From: Cinnamomum chago
Taxonomy: Eukaryota; Streptophyta; Magnoliopsida; Laurales; Lauraceae
Reading direction: 5' to 3'
Length of the DNA: 64,000 nt
Assembly (NCBI GenBank): GCA_038049695.1
Contig: CP142455.1
Location: 66,164,501 to 66,228,500, forward strand
Under the pieces are notes generated by a model. The model worked only from the letters and a program-made list of their open reading frames with translations, made no database searches and was not told the origin of the DNA. A program made the translations under genes and the position numbers. Of this stretch, positions 26,870-38,147 are shown piece by piece (within the stretch, counting starts at the first letter, position 1; every line of letters starts with the position of its first letter).

Positions 26870-27284
26870 ATACTTCTCAAATCTCAGAACCCACTTCAAT
26901 CAAAGGCTCTGTACCTGCACTACAATCCACCACCAACAAAGGAGCAAATTTAAGAGACCCATTTAAGATATGAAAAGGGCACGTAGGTCATTTGAAGAAG
27001 AATCCCATATACCTCAAATAGCGACTGAGGGGGTTTTCCTTGTGCAGAATAACAATGCAAATAGAAACCTCTTTGCTAACTACTTATCCTTCTCAAAATG
27101 GAGCTGTTAATGCTCTGTAAGCTTCTTCCCCCTATGAAGTTGGTCAGCCAACCATCTCTGCTCACAAAACACAGCATAAAAAAGAAAGAAAAAAAATCCA
27201 TCAATAAAAATATAGAAGTAGTAAAAGACAGCCACTAAACTCATCTAAATCCACCCCACTACACGCCCCAAACAAAGACAGCCA

Positions 27285-27288
<4 letters not shown>

Positions 27289-27340
<52 letters not shown>
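27289..27340. repeat. (AG)26 microsatellite
   Basis: 52 bp of uninterrupted AG dinucleotides inside the large LHT intron. Confidence 0.98.
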
Positions 27341-27344
<4 letters not shown>

Positions 27345-28896
27345 CCATAAATATGCATGACTTTGAACTTCTAAGGCCTTTTATCATCATCACCTCACGT
27401 GCACTATAAATATACGCATCTACTCAACAAATTTCAAACAATGGAGGAAATATAAAATGCACTGTGCACAGTCTGGAGTGGCATTACTGCAAATTGGTGT
27501 ACTAATATCATTTGACCAATTCTTACATAGAATATCCAAAAGCATTTGTTTGGATGGATAAAAGATCACATGAACATTGATTGTTGCAAGAAAGTGTTAA
27601 TTTCTCTATCTGATGCATTTGGTTAACTCCAAAAATGTGCACCGCCAGACATTGGGAAAATGCCCAGAGTCTCATTTTTTTGTCTAATTGCCATAGAGAT
27701 TAAATAAATTAGAGTAATTCAATTGTATCTGAGATCTGGGCAAAAGATGCACCCCAATGATACAACTCCTAGGAAAATGGACATTCAAGCCCACGTCCTC
27801 ATATTTTTGGGCCCAAATCAAACAGATCAGCCTGATTCTATTGCATTTAAGATCTAGGTAAAAAGATGCACCCCAGTGATACAAAGGCTAGAAGAAAAAT
27901 GGACATTCAAATGAAGCATTATTGAAGCTTGTCATTATCACTATATCCTAGACAAAAAGATGTGCTTTACTCCTTTTTTTTCTTGATTGGTTAAATAAAT
28001 GTTATAATCCTTACAAAGTATGTTGTTGGTGCAAAAGCAAATCCTCCAAAGAATCCAAGTAATCCAACAAAGAAAGGGAATGTTATAGCAATATACCAAA
28101 AAAGATTGAGTAAGAATAATAAGATCAAGTAATTGCGCAACTATGTTATTAATAATACAGAACACTCCCTTTGAAGGGAAAAAAATATTACCAACATATA
28201 TAGATCTTGAAATTAAGCGAAGAGTAAGACCAGGGGTGAAGTGAAGCCTTTCACCAGCACAGTCTCCATCATGTCAAACACGGGCATGGCGAATATCTGT
28301 CCAAGTAAATGAATCAAATACCAATTTAACTAATATGTGCCAAAACAATAGTTTAAAGGAGTCATATAGATGAAACTTGGATCATATTTGATTTGAACAT
28401 ATTTTAAAGACTTGAAATTTTTTTGGGTAATCAACACATTTGAAATGAACTTTGGTTATGTTGATCAAAATTAGTTTGATTGAACAGAGAACAGAAAAAG
28501 AAAAGGCAGAACAAAAAACTGAAAATGTGAATACACCTGATAACTTCCAATGACATGGATGACAATAAACATATTTGCTAGTGCAATTAGCCAACACGGT
28601 TTCTCTAGAGAGATGAGAATGTTGTCTTCAACCACTTGAAATATATAGATATAGTTGCTGAGGATTGCCAGTTTCGCCAGCCAAACATCTCTCCTGCATT
28701 ACAAACATGATTCTTTCATTGGTATCAAAGCATAGCATAGCACAAAAGGGTCACCTGCGATAGGCAGCAAAGTCTTTTTCAAGAGAAACAAACTCAATAG
28801 CCCTCCGTCATGCTCAGATTCCACACTTGTTGCTTACCTTTCATCACCATCAGATCATTCCCAAAAGAACGGTGAATGTGTGGACTCCATGGTCCC

Positions 28897-31209
28897 CGTC
28901 TTGAATGACACGATCGCACATGACAGTTGCAGACAATGAAACTACCAAATCATAGATTGCTATCTGCTGTGCAAAAAGCAGTGCTTATGCTGTTGTTGTG
29001 AAATCAAATCCTAACAACAAAACATTGATCGGCTAGAAAAGAGTACGACTGTTGAAAGTCTTAGAAGAGGTGAAAGCTAGTACTGGCAAAGGAGAGCCTT
29101 AAGAACAAGCATATGAAGCTCTGCAGCGAGATTGCGGTTCTTCAAATCATGGTCGTGCTCTCATTCGCCAGCTTCCATCTAATTCTAACATTGCACCCAC
29201 ATCTCTTCATCCCTTTCCTTCACGGCCATAATTCTATCATGTGGTTTAGGTGTGGTTTCATGTTGCATGTACTCTTGGGATTTCTGTCCGGACTCATCTA
29301 ATAGTAGGTTGAACCAATGGTTTGATTGATTAATAGTTGAAATTCTATGTGGTTTGATCAACACCTACCTTTGTTTAGCTGTGTGGTTTGACTTAATTGA
29401 ATAGCTGTAAGAATGCTTCCATATAGTGTGAATGGTTGTAAGAATGGTCTAAAATGATTTAAATATTAGTAAGAATAGTATGAATGAATTTAATGGTTTG
29501 AATGCGCGTAAGAAAGGATGGTTTGTTCAGTAGGTTCTCCGAAGGTGAATCCCATCACATGAGCAGCAACTTTTTACTTGGATAACAAGGTGGACCCCAT
29601 CAAAGGGATGAATAGTTGATGATCTTTCAATGTATTTCAATTTATAGTTGATCACATCACATGAATAAGTACTCTGTTCGACTTGCTGAAGCAATTGTCT
29701 AATAAGTGCTGAAATTTTTATTTATCTTAATTTCTTTTTGCAAGAATGGTTTTGAATTAAGAGCTGAAGTTATTCTTGGGACTTGTCTAAATCAGGTTGT
29801 GAGGATGCTTTTGAATAAGTGCTAAAGTTTCTGTTCATCTGGAATGGTCTGAAATTATGATGTATACATATTCTTACAGTCATGGAGAATATTCTGACTG
29901 ATCTATTGGTTAAACATTTGTTCATCATCCTTAAGGCAGTAAAAGGCAGTAATTTAATGACATCCAGATAAGTCTTGCTATATAGGCTGTGGCTTCTCAA
30001 AATGATCCATTGATAGCCTGTCTTCAGAATATAATTTAATGACCTGCAGCGGCCCTAATGTTGGTCATTGAAACCAACCATATTGCAGTACATTTTTAGG
30101 TGAACATATCCAATTTCTAATCATTCAAACATGACACAAACAACAGGACCAATATCACTAGTTACAGACCTCCTGCAGCATGATGGAATGGAACTCATAC
30201 ACTTCCTCATTGAAGGATAGCACTGAAAACTTAGCTTGAAGGCACTGTTACTGATGAATCACAAATTGCATTGATCAGTCCCTAAAACTACCAATGGGAA
30301 GACCCGGCCTTCACATAAACGATTCATTGGATTCATATTTGCAAGTCCCTGAAACTATCCATTGGATTCACATCTGCCATCCTACAACAAAATACATTCA
30401 AACTTCACATAAAAACCATTCCATCTAGATCAATCCATTCTCTTTACAGCCACATTCGTGATCTCCCATACATCCAATAAGCATCACCTGTACACATTAT
30501 GTGTAGAATTTTTCAAAAAGGCTAGTTTTACATAGTGGTTACATACACCAACTAAAACATCCAGAAATTTTTTTACATACATGCACCAGCTTAACTGTCA
30601 AGAGTGCAAGTTATCTTTATTATATGTACTGAAACTTAATTTGAACACCTTTTGAAGTTCTCAAAATCTGAAATTTCAAACTTCATCATCTTAAAGATTT
30701 TTCCAAAGACAAAAAACAACTCTAAAATATTTTGAAATCCATTTTCACCAAACCAAAGATAGAATGATAGATGTCACTACTAGTAAAATTAGATACCAAA
30801 GAGGCCCAACCATGAAGCCATTCTTTCATGGCCATCTAATTCTATCCTGCGCATGGGATCTGCAAGTAGAGAGTGGAATGTGCATCCATTTGTCCCCAAA
30901 TCAGGCCCCAAAATACGCAATTAGCAGGCTGCTCTAACATAATATTCCCTTGTTGGGCTCATTTTCATGGATAAATCCTAATAAGTGCTTATTGAAGATT
31001 TTTTTTTAAAGCAATTGAGTAATTCATTGAGAGAAAGCACTCCTCTATTTCTAAGTGTGCCACAAGGAGAGTTGGGAGAGGGATTCCACAACCACCAAAC
31101 ATATAATAAAGCAATCTATAGAAAACATTCTCTGTTTTTTCACATGAAGAAGAAAATTTTGCATAAAGGAGAAGATCTAAAAGTAACAAAGTTGTAATTT
31201 TGCCCACCA
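28897..31209. repeat. Segmental duplication copy B (3' flank of the intact F-box gene)
   Basis: Colinear with copy A (10651-10687 plus 17004-19394). It has neither the copia element nor the solo LTR and so preserves both empty sites. The left limit is near cttgaatgacac (28899). No coding sequence is recognised. Confidence 0.85.
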
Positions 31210-31218
31210 TTTTTGCCA

Positions 31219-32577
31219 TCAAAACCTCTGGTATGAATACCATTCTGAGAAAGGGTGGATGCGGTATACACGAAACCGCATATCAGCAGTCGTCCAAGGA
31301 GAACAAGACGTAATTATGTCAAACTTTCTACTCTGAGGATGATACCAATAGAAACCATCTAGTATCCTAACAAAAACAGCATCCATAAATGGGTGAAAAG
31401 CTAATATATCTAAAGGCACGGGATCTTCCTCTAAACCAAGGACATCTAAAGCCACGCGATCATCTACCAAAGTAGGATTAATGCTTCTAAAGACTTCAAG
31501 TTCAACCCCATGCTTCAAAACCCATTTACTAGGTTCACAATCATCAAGCATCCACAATTGTATGCGGCTCCAATTGTGGCAGGCGTAATAGAGTCGCCCT
31601 TGACACAACCCCAAACAAGTCATTGCTTCCTTTAGTCTGAGCCGAGTGTACACTGGTATGCTCAAATCATCAGGCAAGCGTATGAAGTCAAAGCGCTCTT
31701 CCTCGATGTCAAATCTCAAAACATAAATTGGAGCACCCGACAGGAAGATACCTCCATCCAGTAACACAGTGGGTCTCTCCAACAGAGCAAAGTAGGGGCG
31801 GCGCTTGAACGATGCCTTCGATTTTACCCATTGCCCAGTCTCGGAAGAGTAGATATCAACACATAAATCTAGTACTGATGGGTGGTCGTCATCCTCTTCC
31901 TCCTCCTCATATTCAGCAGAAGAGCCCATATCAAGGCCCAATCCACTGGTGAAGCGAAAGATTCTATACTTCTGAGATAAGTCATGGGAGAGGTCATCAA
32001 AAACCAATGCAACATTCACATTCACCTTAGAGTATCTAGCATGCCTACTAGAGCGATGCGGAGGGTGGGTGATAGAGAGCCATTGGCCGGTGATGGGGTT
32101 GCAGAGATAGTAGTAGTTGTTGCTGTTGTTTTGATTGTTGTTGTTGTTGTTCTGAATGTTGTTGTTGTTGTTCTTGATGAAAGAAGAGCAAAGGAGGAAG
32201 CCGTGGCGAGAATCGAGGATGGTTGTGTGGGGATGGGAAGGCAAGAAGCTGAGGGTGTGATCAGTGCAGCAGTTCTCAACATCATCATCATATCCTACAG
32301 GGAGATAACGGATGGATTCATAGCGGATGGATTTGGAGTATCTACAAAGATAAATGAGTCTGATGAAGAATCCGGAGAATGGGTTTTTCATTTGGGAGTG
32401 GAGGATGATGGAAGAAGCCAAATGGAGCCAGGTTTTGGAAACGCATTTGAATCTGGTTAGGGGTTTTGGGGGAAGTCTAGAAAGGATTTCAATCACCAAG
32501 TCATCGCCTATGTAGTCGCCAGCACTTGCAGTTGCTGCACGTTTGTTAGACTCTGATACTACTCTGCAGATATCCAT
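31219..32577 (-). CDS. F-box protein of plant F-box/interaction-domain type
   Basis: F-box proteins are the substrate-binding parts of SCF ubiquitin ligases. The frame is open from 32661 (480 codons). I prefer the second ATG at 32577 (MDICRVV, about 452 residues), because the only TATA-like box lies 7 nt upstream of the first ATG, too close for it to be in the transcript. The F-box is DDLVIEILSRLPPKPLTRFK followed by CVSKTWLHLASS, about residues 24-64 from that start. Then come an Asn-rich low-complexity stretch (a GTT microsatellite on the plus strand, about 32108-32180), an acidic run (EEEEEDDD), and a C-terminal half with repeated hydrophobic blocks (WVKSKASFKRRP, VLRFDIEEERFDFIRLPDDL, DILAFHPFMDAVFVRILDG). 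No intron or stop. A paralogue is at 62909-64000 and fragments are at 20064 and 45380. The substrate is unknown. Confidence 0.85.
   Translation of the reverse strand: MDICRVVSESNKRAATASAGDYIGDDLVIEILSRLPPKPLTRFKCVSKTWLHLASSIILHSQMKNPFSGFFIRLIYLCRYSKSIRYESIRYLPVGYDDDVENCCTDHTLSFLPSHPHTTILDSRHGFLLCSSFIKNNNNNIQNNNNNNQNNSNNYYYLCNPITGQWLSITHPPHRSSRHARYSKVNVNVALVFDDLSHDLSQKYRIFRFTSGLGLDMGSSAEYEEEEEDDDHPSVLDLCVDIYSSETGQWVKSKASFKRRPYFALLERPTVLLDGGIFLSGAPIYVLRFDIEEERFDFIRLPDDLSIPVYTRLRLKEAMTCLGLCQGRLYYACHNWSRIQLWMLDDCEPSKWVLKHGVELEVFRSINPTLVDDRVALDVLGLEEDPVPLDILAFHPFMDAVFVRILDGFYWYHPQSRKFDIITSCSPWTTADMRFRVYRIHPFSEWYSYQRF
32108..32180. repeat. GTT/AAC trinucleotide repeat inside the F-box gene
   Basis: Interrupted gttgttgtt runs that encode poly-Asn on the minus strand. 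The paralogue at 62909 has a shorter, non-repetitive segment here, so the tract is a recent expansion. Confidence 0.85.
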
Positions 32578-32667
32578 CTGAAAGAAAGAAAGAGAGTGAA
32601 GGGAAGAAGAAGAAGTCGAATTGGATTTGAAATGGAGAGGAGGAGGAGCAGCAGACTGCATGCTACC

Positions 32668-32674
32668 TATTTAT
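32668..32674 (-). promoter_or_regulatory. TATA-like box of the F-box gene
   Basis: ATAAATA on the minus strand, about 90 nt upstream of the preferred start codon at 32577. A start site about 30 nt downstream would fall after the first ATG at 32661. Confidence 0.45.
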
Positions 32675-32699
32675 GCATTGCGAAAAGTCGTGAATTGTC

Positions 32700-34770
32700 C
32701 CGATTCCTGAGAAAACGTCTCTCACTTGTTTTCCTCACTTTTTAAAACTTTCCTTTTGGGGCTAACAATTGGGGCTGGGATTAGGGCAAGGGCTTTTAGT
32801 TTCCTCCAACAAAAATCCGAGTGTAGGGTCAGTGCTCAATTTGGGGGTAGTGGCTCAATTTGAGAAAGCCCGTAATTTTAAGGGTTGAGATAGGGCTTGA
32901 GTTAGGCGGGTCCGAGGGTCTTTTCGGGCCTTTATATATATATATATTTATTAGTAAAAATATTCTATTAATATATGGTAAATCAGTACATATTAATGAA
33001 AAAAAGTAGATTAGTTTGGTTAATCATAGTTCAATTAGTATCAAATTTGGGTGTTTGGAAGTGACGAGATTATATTGATTTTAGTGTCCCACGAGCTTAA
33101 AAAGGGTGAGCGTTTACTTGATGATGTTCCTAACAAAAATAGTAAAAAGATATAAAACTTTAGAAAAAATTGTCTAATGACTATATGAAATAAAACTACT
33201 AAATAACTTTTTTGGGAAACACGGTCTAATATCTATTTGAAATCAATCTAGTTGAATCATAACTTTTTATACAGACGAGAATTAGCAAAACAGGTTCTGA
33301 TGGTCCATATTAATGCTTTATACTAAAATAAAGTTTGTAGTCTCAGTACTAGTCAAGAATGCTACAACTAATGAAAGTTTAATTACTACAATCATATTAA
33401 TGGCTGGACGACCGACAAAATCGGGCACATTATTTATACTATGTAACTATTTCAATGTGCCTAGTGCTTCCATAGACGGTTCCACGACCACGTTTGGTTC
33501 TAGGTCTTTAATAGTGTCTTCCATCTAGTAATTTCATGTCATAATACTATCAAATTAGCTTAACTCATTTAATTCTAAATAAGATTTATATATGAGAACA
33601 AAGTAATTTGTTTCATTCAATATATAATAGCAAAAATTTTGAATTATGTGTTTCACATGTCTTTAGTTTGGATAAAGAGGGTTAGCATTAGGCTCAAAGT
33701 TGGTGGTGGTATATATTAAAGTATTATATACCAATACATATTTAAAAAAAAAAAAAATCTTCTTTTGGGGCCTTGGTTCGACCCTAGCTCGGCCCTGACC
33801 CTTGTGGGTAGGGGCTTAGGTATTGTAGGCTCGCGGATATCTCTGAGGGCTTTTACTTGATTTAGGCATAGCCCATATATATGAGGGTAGGATAAAGGCT
33901 TAGCTCGGTTAGAGCCAGGCCTTTTAACATCCCTAGTTGGAATGATGCATGGTATCATAAGGAGGAAACTAAATCAAACATAACACAATAGATTGATTGA
34001 ACAATAACTTTAAAGCATTTGTTCTACTATCAACTCCTTGAGTCTTCTGCCTACTTCAAGGGATCTTACCCAATTTTGGTTATATTTACTTCTAGTTATA
34101 TTTTTTTATAATATATATTAATTTACCTTGCAATTAGATATATATATATATATATATATTTATAGGGAGCACTACACAACGTTTGGGAGTTTTTTTAGGA
34201 GAAAATGCCCCTCCTAGTTGGGCCGACAGAGATGCATGATGATCAAGGAAGTCTATTGTATGGAAAGATCCATGTGAGACCTACCTATATGCAAGATCTT
34301 GAGTCCATAAGATCATCCAAACCTAGTGATCAATGGCCCTGGAATTTAATGGTTTAGATGCATCATTTTATTATGATTTCAATCCAATGGCGAGGAAAAG
34401 TTTGATGAGTGTCAAACTTGGACTTATGACTATTAATGGAGGTTTTGTGTGTGAAAATACTAGATTGACTCAACATGGCACCCTGACCAAAAAAAAATTC
34501 TTGGGGTTTTTACAGTGCAAGATATAGAAAACCATGAATTCCTTAAAATGGTGTTGACCAAAACTATATACCAAATGTGGATATCGTAGATGGGGCCCCC
34601 AAATCTTTTTCCAATTCTACCCCTTTTGTTGGATATCACACAAATTGAAGTTTAAAATGAAAACGGATCGTTTTCCCTAATATTCTCCTCCGTTCTCATC
34701 TCCTAAAGGACCAAACCTCCATTGGAGACAATAGCTAGAACTTTAATCAATTGTGCGATATCGATTAGAA
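32700..34770. other. AT-rich intergenic region, nothing recognised
   Basis: No gene is seen. It contains TA-rich runs at about 32930-32950 and 34138-34160 and a poly(A) run near 33742-33757. A minus-strand frame near 33330-33520 is interrupted by a stop and has no recognisable match. Confidence 0.55.
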
Positions 34771-35397
34771 TGCAGTGAAACTCACTATAATTTCATTGTT
34801 TGGGGAACTAGCCAAGCGATTGTGCAATTTCGCACAAGAAGCAATAAGTTAGACTCCCAAATTTGGTGGGGTTTTGAGTTGTGTTTTTCTAAGGTCTTAT
34901 TCCATATTTTTCTCATTGATAAGAAAAAAACATTGGCTGTGAAAAAAATTGAATAAAGCCCCAGCTGCTGTGCCTAAGAATGCAAGGAATCTCACTAGAA
35001 TTTCATTCTCTGGAAAAATTGACTATGCGTTATCGCACAAGAAATAATAAATTAGACTCCAAAATTTGGTAGGATTTTGAGTTTCCTTTTCTGAGGTGTT
35101 ATTCCATATTCTTCTAGTCGATTAGAAAAAAAATTGGTTGGGAAGAAATTTTTTTTAAGTCCTAGCTGTTATGCCCAAAAGATGTAAAAATGTAGTGAAG
35201 CTCGCTGGAATCTCATTCTCTAGAAAAACGGCCAAGTGACCAAGCGAAATCGCACAAGAAGCACTAAATTAGCCTCCCAAATCTGGTGGGGTTTTGAGTT
35301 GTTTTTTTTTTCTAACGTTTTATCCTTCTTTTTATCGATAAGAAAAAGCTTTAGTTGAAAAGAAATTGATTAAAGTCCCAGCTGTAGTTCTAAGAAG
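34771..35397. repeat. Three tandem copies of a 210-bp repeat
   Basis: Copies start at 34771 (tgcagtgaaactcac), 34981 (tgcaaggaatctcac) and 35191 (tgtagtgaagctcgc), a spacing of exactly 210 bp for the first two and about 207 for the last. The best-kept core is gcacaagaag...ttagactcccaaatttgg, then ggggttttgagtt. Copies differ at many positions, so the array is old. The next word, tgcagtc at 35398, may start a fourth, lost copy. Confidence 0.88.
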
Positions 35398-35399
35398 TG

Positions 35400-36390
35400 C
35401 AGTCTTTCATTCGCTTCATCTGATGATGGTTTTATGAAAAACAGTTTCCAAAAGAAGCACATAAAAGACAAAAATTCACAGGGTATTAATATTATGGATA
35501 TATCCATTGTTTTCAAGGTAAAGTTATCAAAACAGGGCCGTGATCAAATGAAAAAGAAAAAGGAAAGAAAGTAGTGGAGAAACCCGAAACCTTAAGATTT
35601 GTTTGGATAAATGAAAGAGCAGTGGAGTAATGCTCTTAAAAGCCTTCTTTAACGATGGAAAAAGTTGAAGGAACGGAGAAAATCACAAAAACAGAACAAT
35701 GGAGGTTCAATGCTTTTTAGGGAATGAGAACAGAGGAAATAGGAGAGGGAAGATACACTGATGGATACTGTTCGTTTCTCTGTAGAGAAGAATCGTGACA
35801 ACCTCTGTGGCACGACTTGCTTGTATAGAGAGCTTGGTTAGTCTCTTTCCATGAGAATAAGTTGTAGCAAAAAGAAAAGGCCGGAACAGAGGGCAACGGC
35901 TTAGATCTAAAGATCTACACCGTCAGACTCACAGAAATATGCTAGCAAGATACAACAACTGTGAGGTCAAGAAAAAAGCAGGAACAGAACTGTTCCGTGA
36001 TTGTTTTTGCTCTGAAACCGCACATCATATCTGCTATGTACATGTGAATATATAGAGGTAAGAAAACAAAAGATGCCCATTTGGTTCAACTCCAAGATAG
36101 GATAAGAATTATCCATCTGGACAATCTTTATGTGGATGTTGATAGTCTTAGGATTGGGACAACCCTTTTGATCTGGTTTGTGTTACACTAACCTTTGTGC
36201 ATTATTCATAGTGAAAGAAATGACAACATTCGACTTAAGAATACTGATGCCCCTATGTTTTTAAGACCTGATACAAATAACTCTTGTTGATGTAAAATCA
36301 AGAATGTCAATACCATGAGGAATAATTCAGAGGAGCAATGCAGGATCCAGATATGCCCACATGTAACAAAGATAAGAGTGTTGGACAGGA
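35400..36390. other. Intergenic region, nothing recognised
   Basis: No gene is seen. The stretch is purine-rich on the plus strand and carries a TATATAGAGG box near 36050, so an LTR remnant is possible but unproven. Confidence 0.5.
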
Positions 36391-36399
36391 GTTTCCTAT

Positions 36400-38147
36400 G
36401 AGGGCCGGCTTTACCAAAAGCCAGCTTTAGGCCCTAGAAAATAAGGCCCCATAATAGCAGTTGACATCTTTTGAAATTTCAAAAAGGTAAATTTGCCAAC
36501 TTGCCAATTGCTATCTCTTGAGAAGATACGATCAAGATTTTTATTGGGCCTTAAATTGTCATTTATGACTTATTATATTTCCAAATCTGCCCCTTATATT
36601 TCTATTGTTAGGAGTCCAATTGAGTTTACCACACCATTATATTTCTAGTAGTCCATGTGTATCAAATTTCAACCATACATTCAGCGATAAACTTGCTTCA
36701 CAAGCCTTTCTCATTAATTTTATGTATTCTATGTCAATAGGGGCTCATTCAGATTTGATTCATGATGTGGTTGTAATAGATCCTAGTTTGGGATTTCAGC
36801 CCTAATAATAAATCTTAACATTTAAGACAAATAATGGGCCCCCGCCGAAATTTATTGACTTGCTCATAGTGCATTTGAGCACCATGGGCAGCACCACATT
36901 GATCTCAGTGGGGTCAATTGACCTCATTGAGATCTGAACAAATATTTAATAATAAAATTATTTATGTCATGAATTGAACTTATGAGAACCTTTTGACCCC
37001 ACTCAATTTAAGAGTTTCACCCCACATTAGCTAACTTTATACATTTTCTTTGCTACTGTGGCAGCGACAAAAGTCACCATAAAATACCCACTGCCTAAAT
37101 TAACGGGCCAACTGTCTACCAAAATTTAAAAAAAATAAATTTAATGGGCCCACATTGCTGATATGCGCTCTAGCAACGAGTTTTTGGAACTTAAAGGAAT
37201 TAGTGACATTACTAGAAAATTAGTGGAGACAAAGAATGATATCGTATACCAATTGGTTTATTTGCTTCTAAAATTGGCATTAATTTTACCAGTAGCGACT
37301 GCGATGGTAGAAAGAGCTTTTTCAGTAATGAAGTATGTAAATAATAGGTTGCGTAACCGAATGAAAGATCAATAGATGAATAACTGTTTGATCACATATA
37401 TTGAAAACGATGTGGTTGCTAGTGTTGATAATTTCAACACATGAAAACCCATTGAGGGCAGCTGTAGGAGTTTATGTATTTAGATTTTCTTTTTGGATTA
37501 AGAACTATTGGTAACAATGTATTAAATTTTTGTTTTTTTTTTTTTTAGATTTAAATATTATCTTTGTCAAATTATCGAAAATAGATTATTTGAGAATTTT
37601 ATATTATACTTATCGAATTATCGAGAGTAGATGATAGATGTTGATAAAGGGAAAACATATTTATTCGATTTGCGGAAAATAAGTCTTTTGTTGACACCAC
37701 TGACTCGAATTTCTGGAGCCGCCACTTATGCGCGTCGTGCATCTGGAACATCCAATACGTGGGGCACACATTTGAAATCCATCTTGGATGGTCCTGACTC
37801 ATAGTGCATATGCGCACCGTGCACAGGCGAAAATGCTTCGAATCCCACCAGCGGCACACTGAAGAATTTCATTTGTTGGGGGTGGAGCTAAATAGGTAGT
37901 TGGATTTTGTAACCCAAGATTTTCATGCGAGTTTTAGGGATGCGCCCAGAATTCTCATGTGGGTTTTAGAGGTGGACTTAACATAAGTTAGTAAAACTTG
38001 AATATAAAAACTTAATTAATAACTTTGCATCGTAAAAAAGAAAGAAAAATAAATTTTAAATAAAATATTTATAATAATATTAAAATATAGAAAATGTCTC
38101 ATTTAGGATTGTCACTTTAGGCCTTAAATTATCTTGAACCAGCCCTG
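36400..38147 (+). mobile_element. Defective hAT transposon
   Basis: The left end reads GAGGGCCGGCTTTACC (36400) and the right end, inverted, CAGGGCTGGTTCAAG (38147). Flanks tttcctat (36392-36399) and ttccctgt (38148-38155) are a diverged 8-bp target duplication; the duplicated copy of the right flank at about 42034 reads ttccctat, one mismatch from the left. The size, end motif and the transposase fragment inside identify a hAT element. Most of the transposase gene is deleted. Confidence 0.78.
37163..37442 (+). pseudogene. hAT transposase C-terminal (dimerisation) fragment
   Basis: The plus-strand frame reads LVYLLLKLALILPVATAMVE then RAFSVMKYVNNRLRNRMKDQ, the conserved hAT C-terminal dimerisation region. 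After a stop at 37373-37375 the same frame continues MNNCLITYIENDVV, the expected continuation, so one nonsense change interrupts it. The DDE core and BED finger are absent. Confidence 0.85.

Larger units (their letters stand above)
22485..28014 (-). other. Large LHT intron, mostly unrecognised
   Basis: Apart from the LTR candidate at 26160-26869 and a GA microsatellite at 27289-27340, this 5.5-kb stretch is AT-rich with no recognisable gene. Short open frames near 23264-23530 and 24746-25054 have no family match I can name. Two related words (ctgagatctgggcaaaagatgcaccc and its variant) recur near 27729 and 27850. Confidence 0.5.
20334..28697 (-). pseudogene. LHT-type amino acid transporter, 5'-truncated pseudogene
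   Basis: Lysine/histidine transporter-like proteins (AAAP family) are plasma-membrane proton/amino acid symporters. Recognisable exons on the minus strand: about 28697-28537 (VEDNILISLEKP, WLIALANMFIVIHVIGSYQ), about 28308-28205 (IFAMPVFDMMETVLVKG, then frameshifted LTLRLISRSIYV), about 28100-28015 (YIAITFPFFVGLLGFFGG, FAFAPTTYF), 22484-22416 (LPCIM-stop-LAIHKPRKFS, LSWITNW) and 20439-20334 (VCIILG, shifted, LIILAPISALRTIIIQANTY, KFYN, stop). Defects: TGA for the expected Trp after LPCIM, a frameshift in the 28.2-kb exon, a one-base shift in the last exon, and a doubtful splice acceptor before YIAITF. The first half of the transporter is missing upstream of about 28.7 kb. The 5.5-kb and 2-kb introns hold repeats. 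Confidence 0.8.

Noticed and set aside
32022-32460. Open frames on both strands opposite or out of frame with the F-box gene (31984-32460 plus; 32022-32291 minus)
   Set aside because: They are by-products of the F-box coding sequence and its trinucleotide repeat; the F-box frame has the conserved motif and a paralogue.
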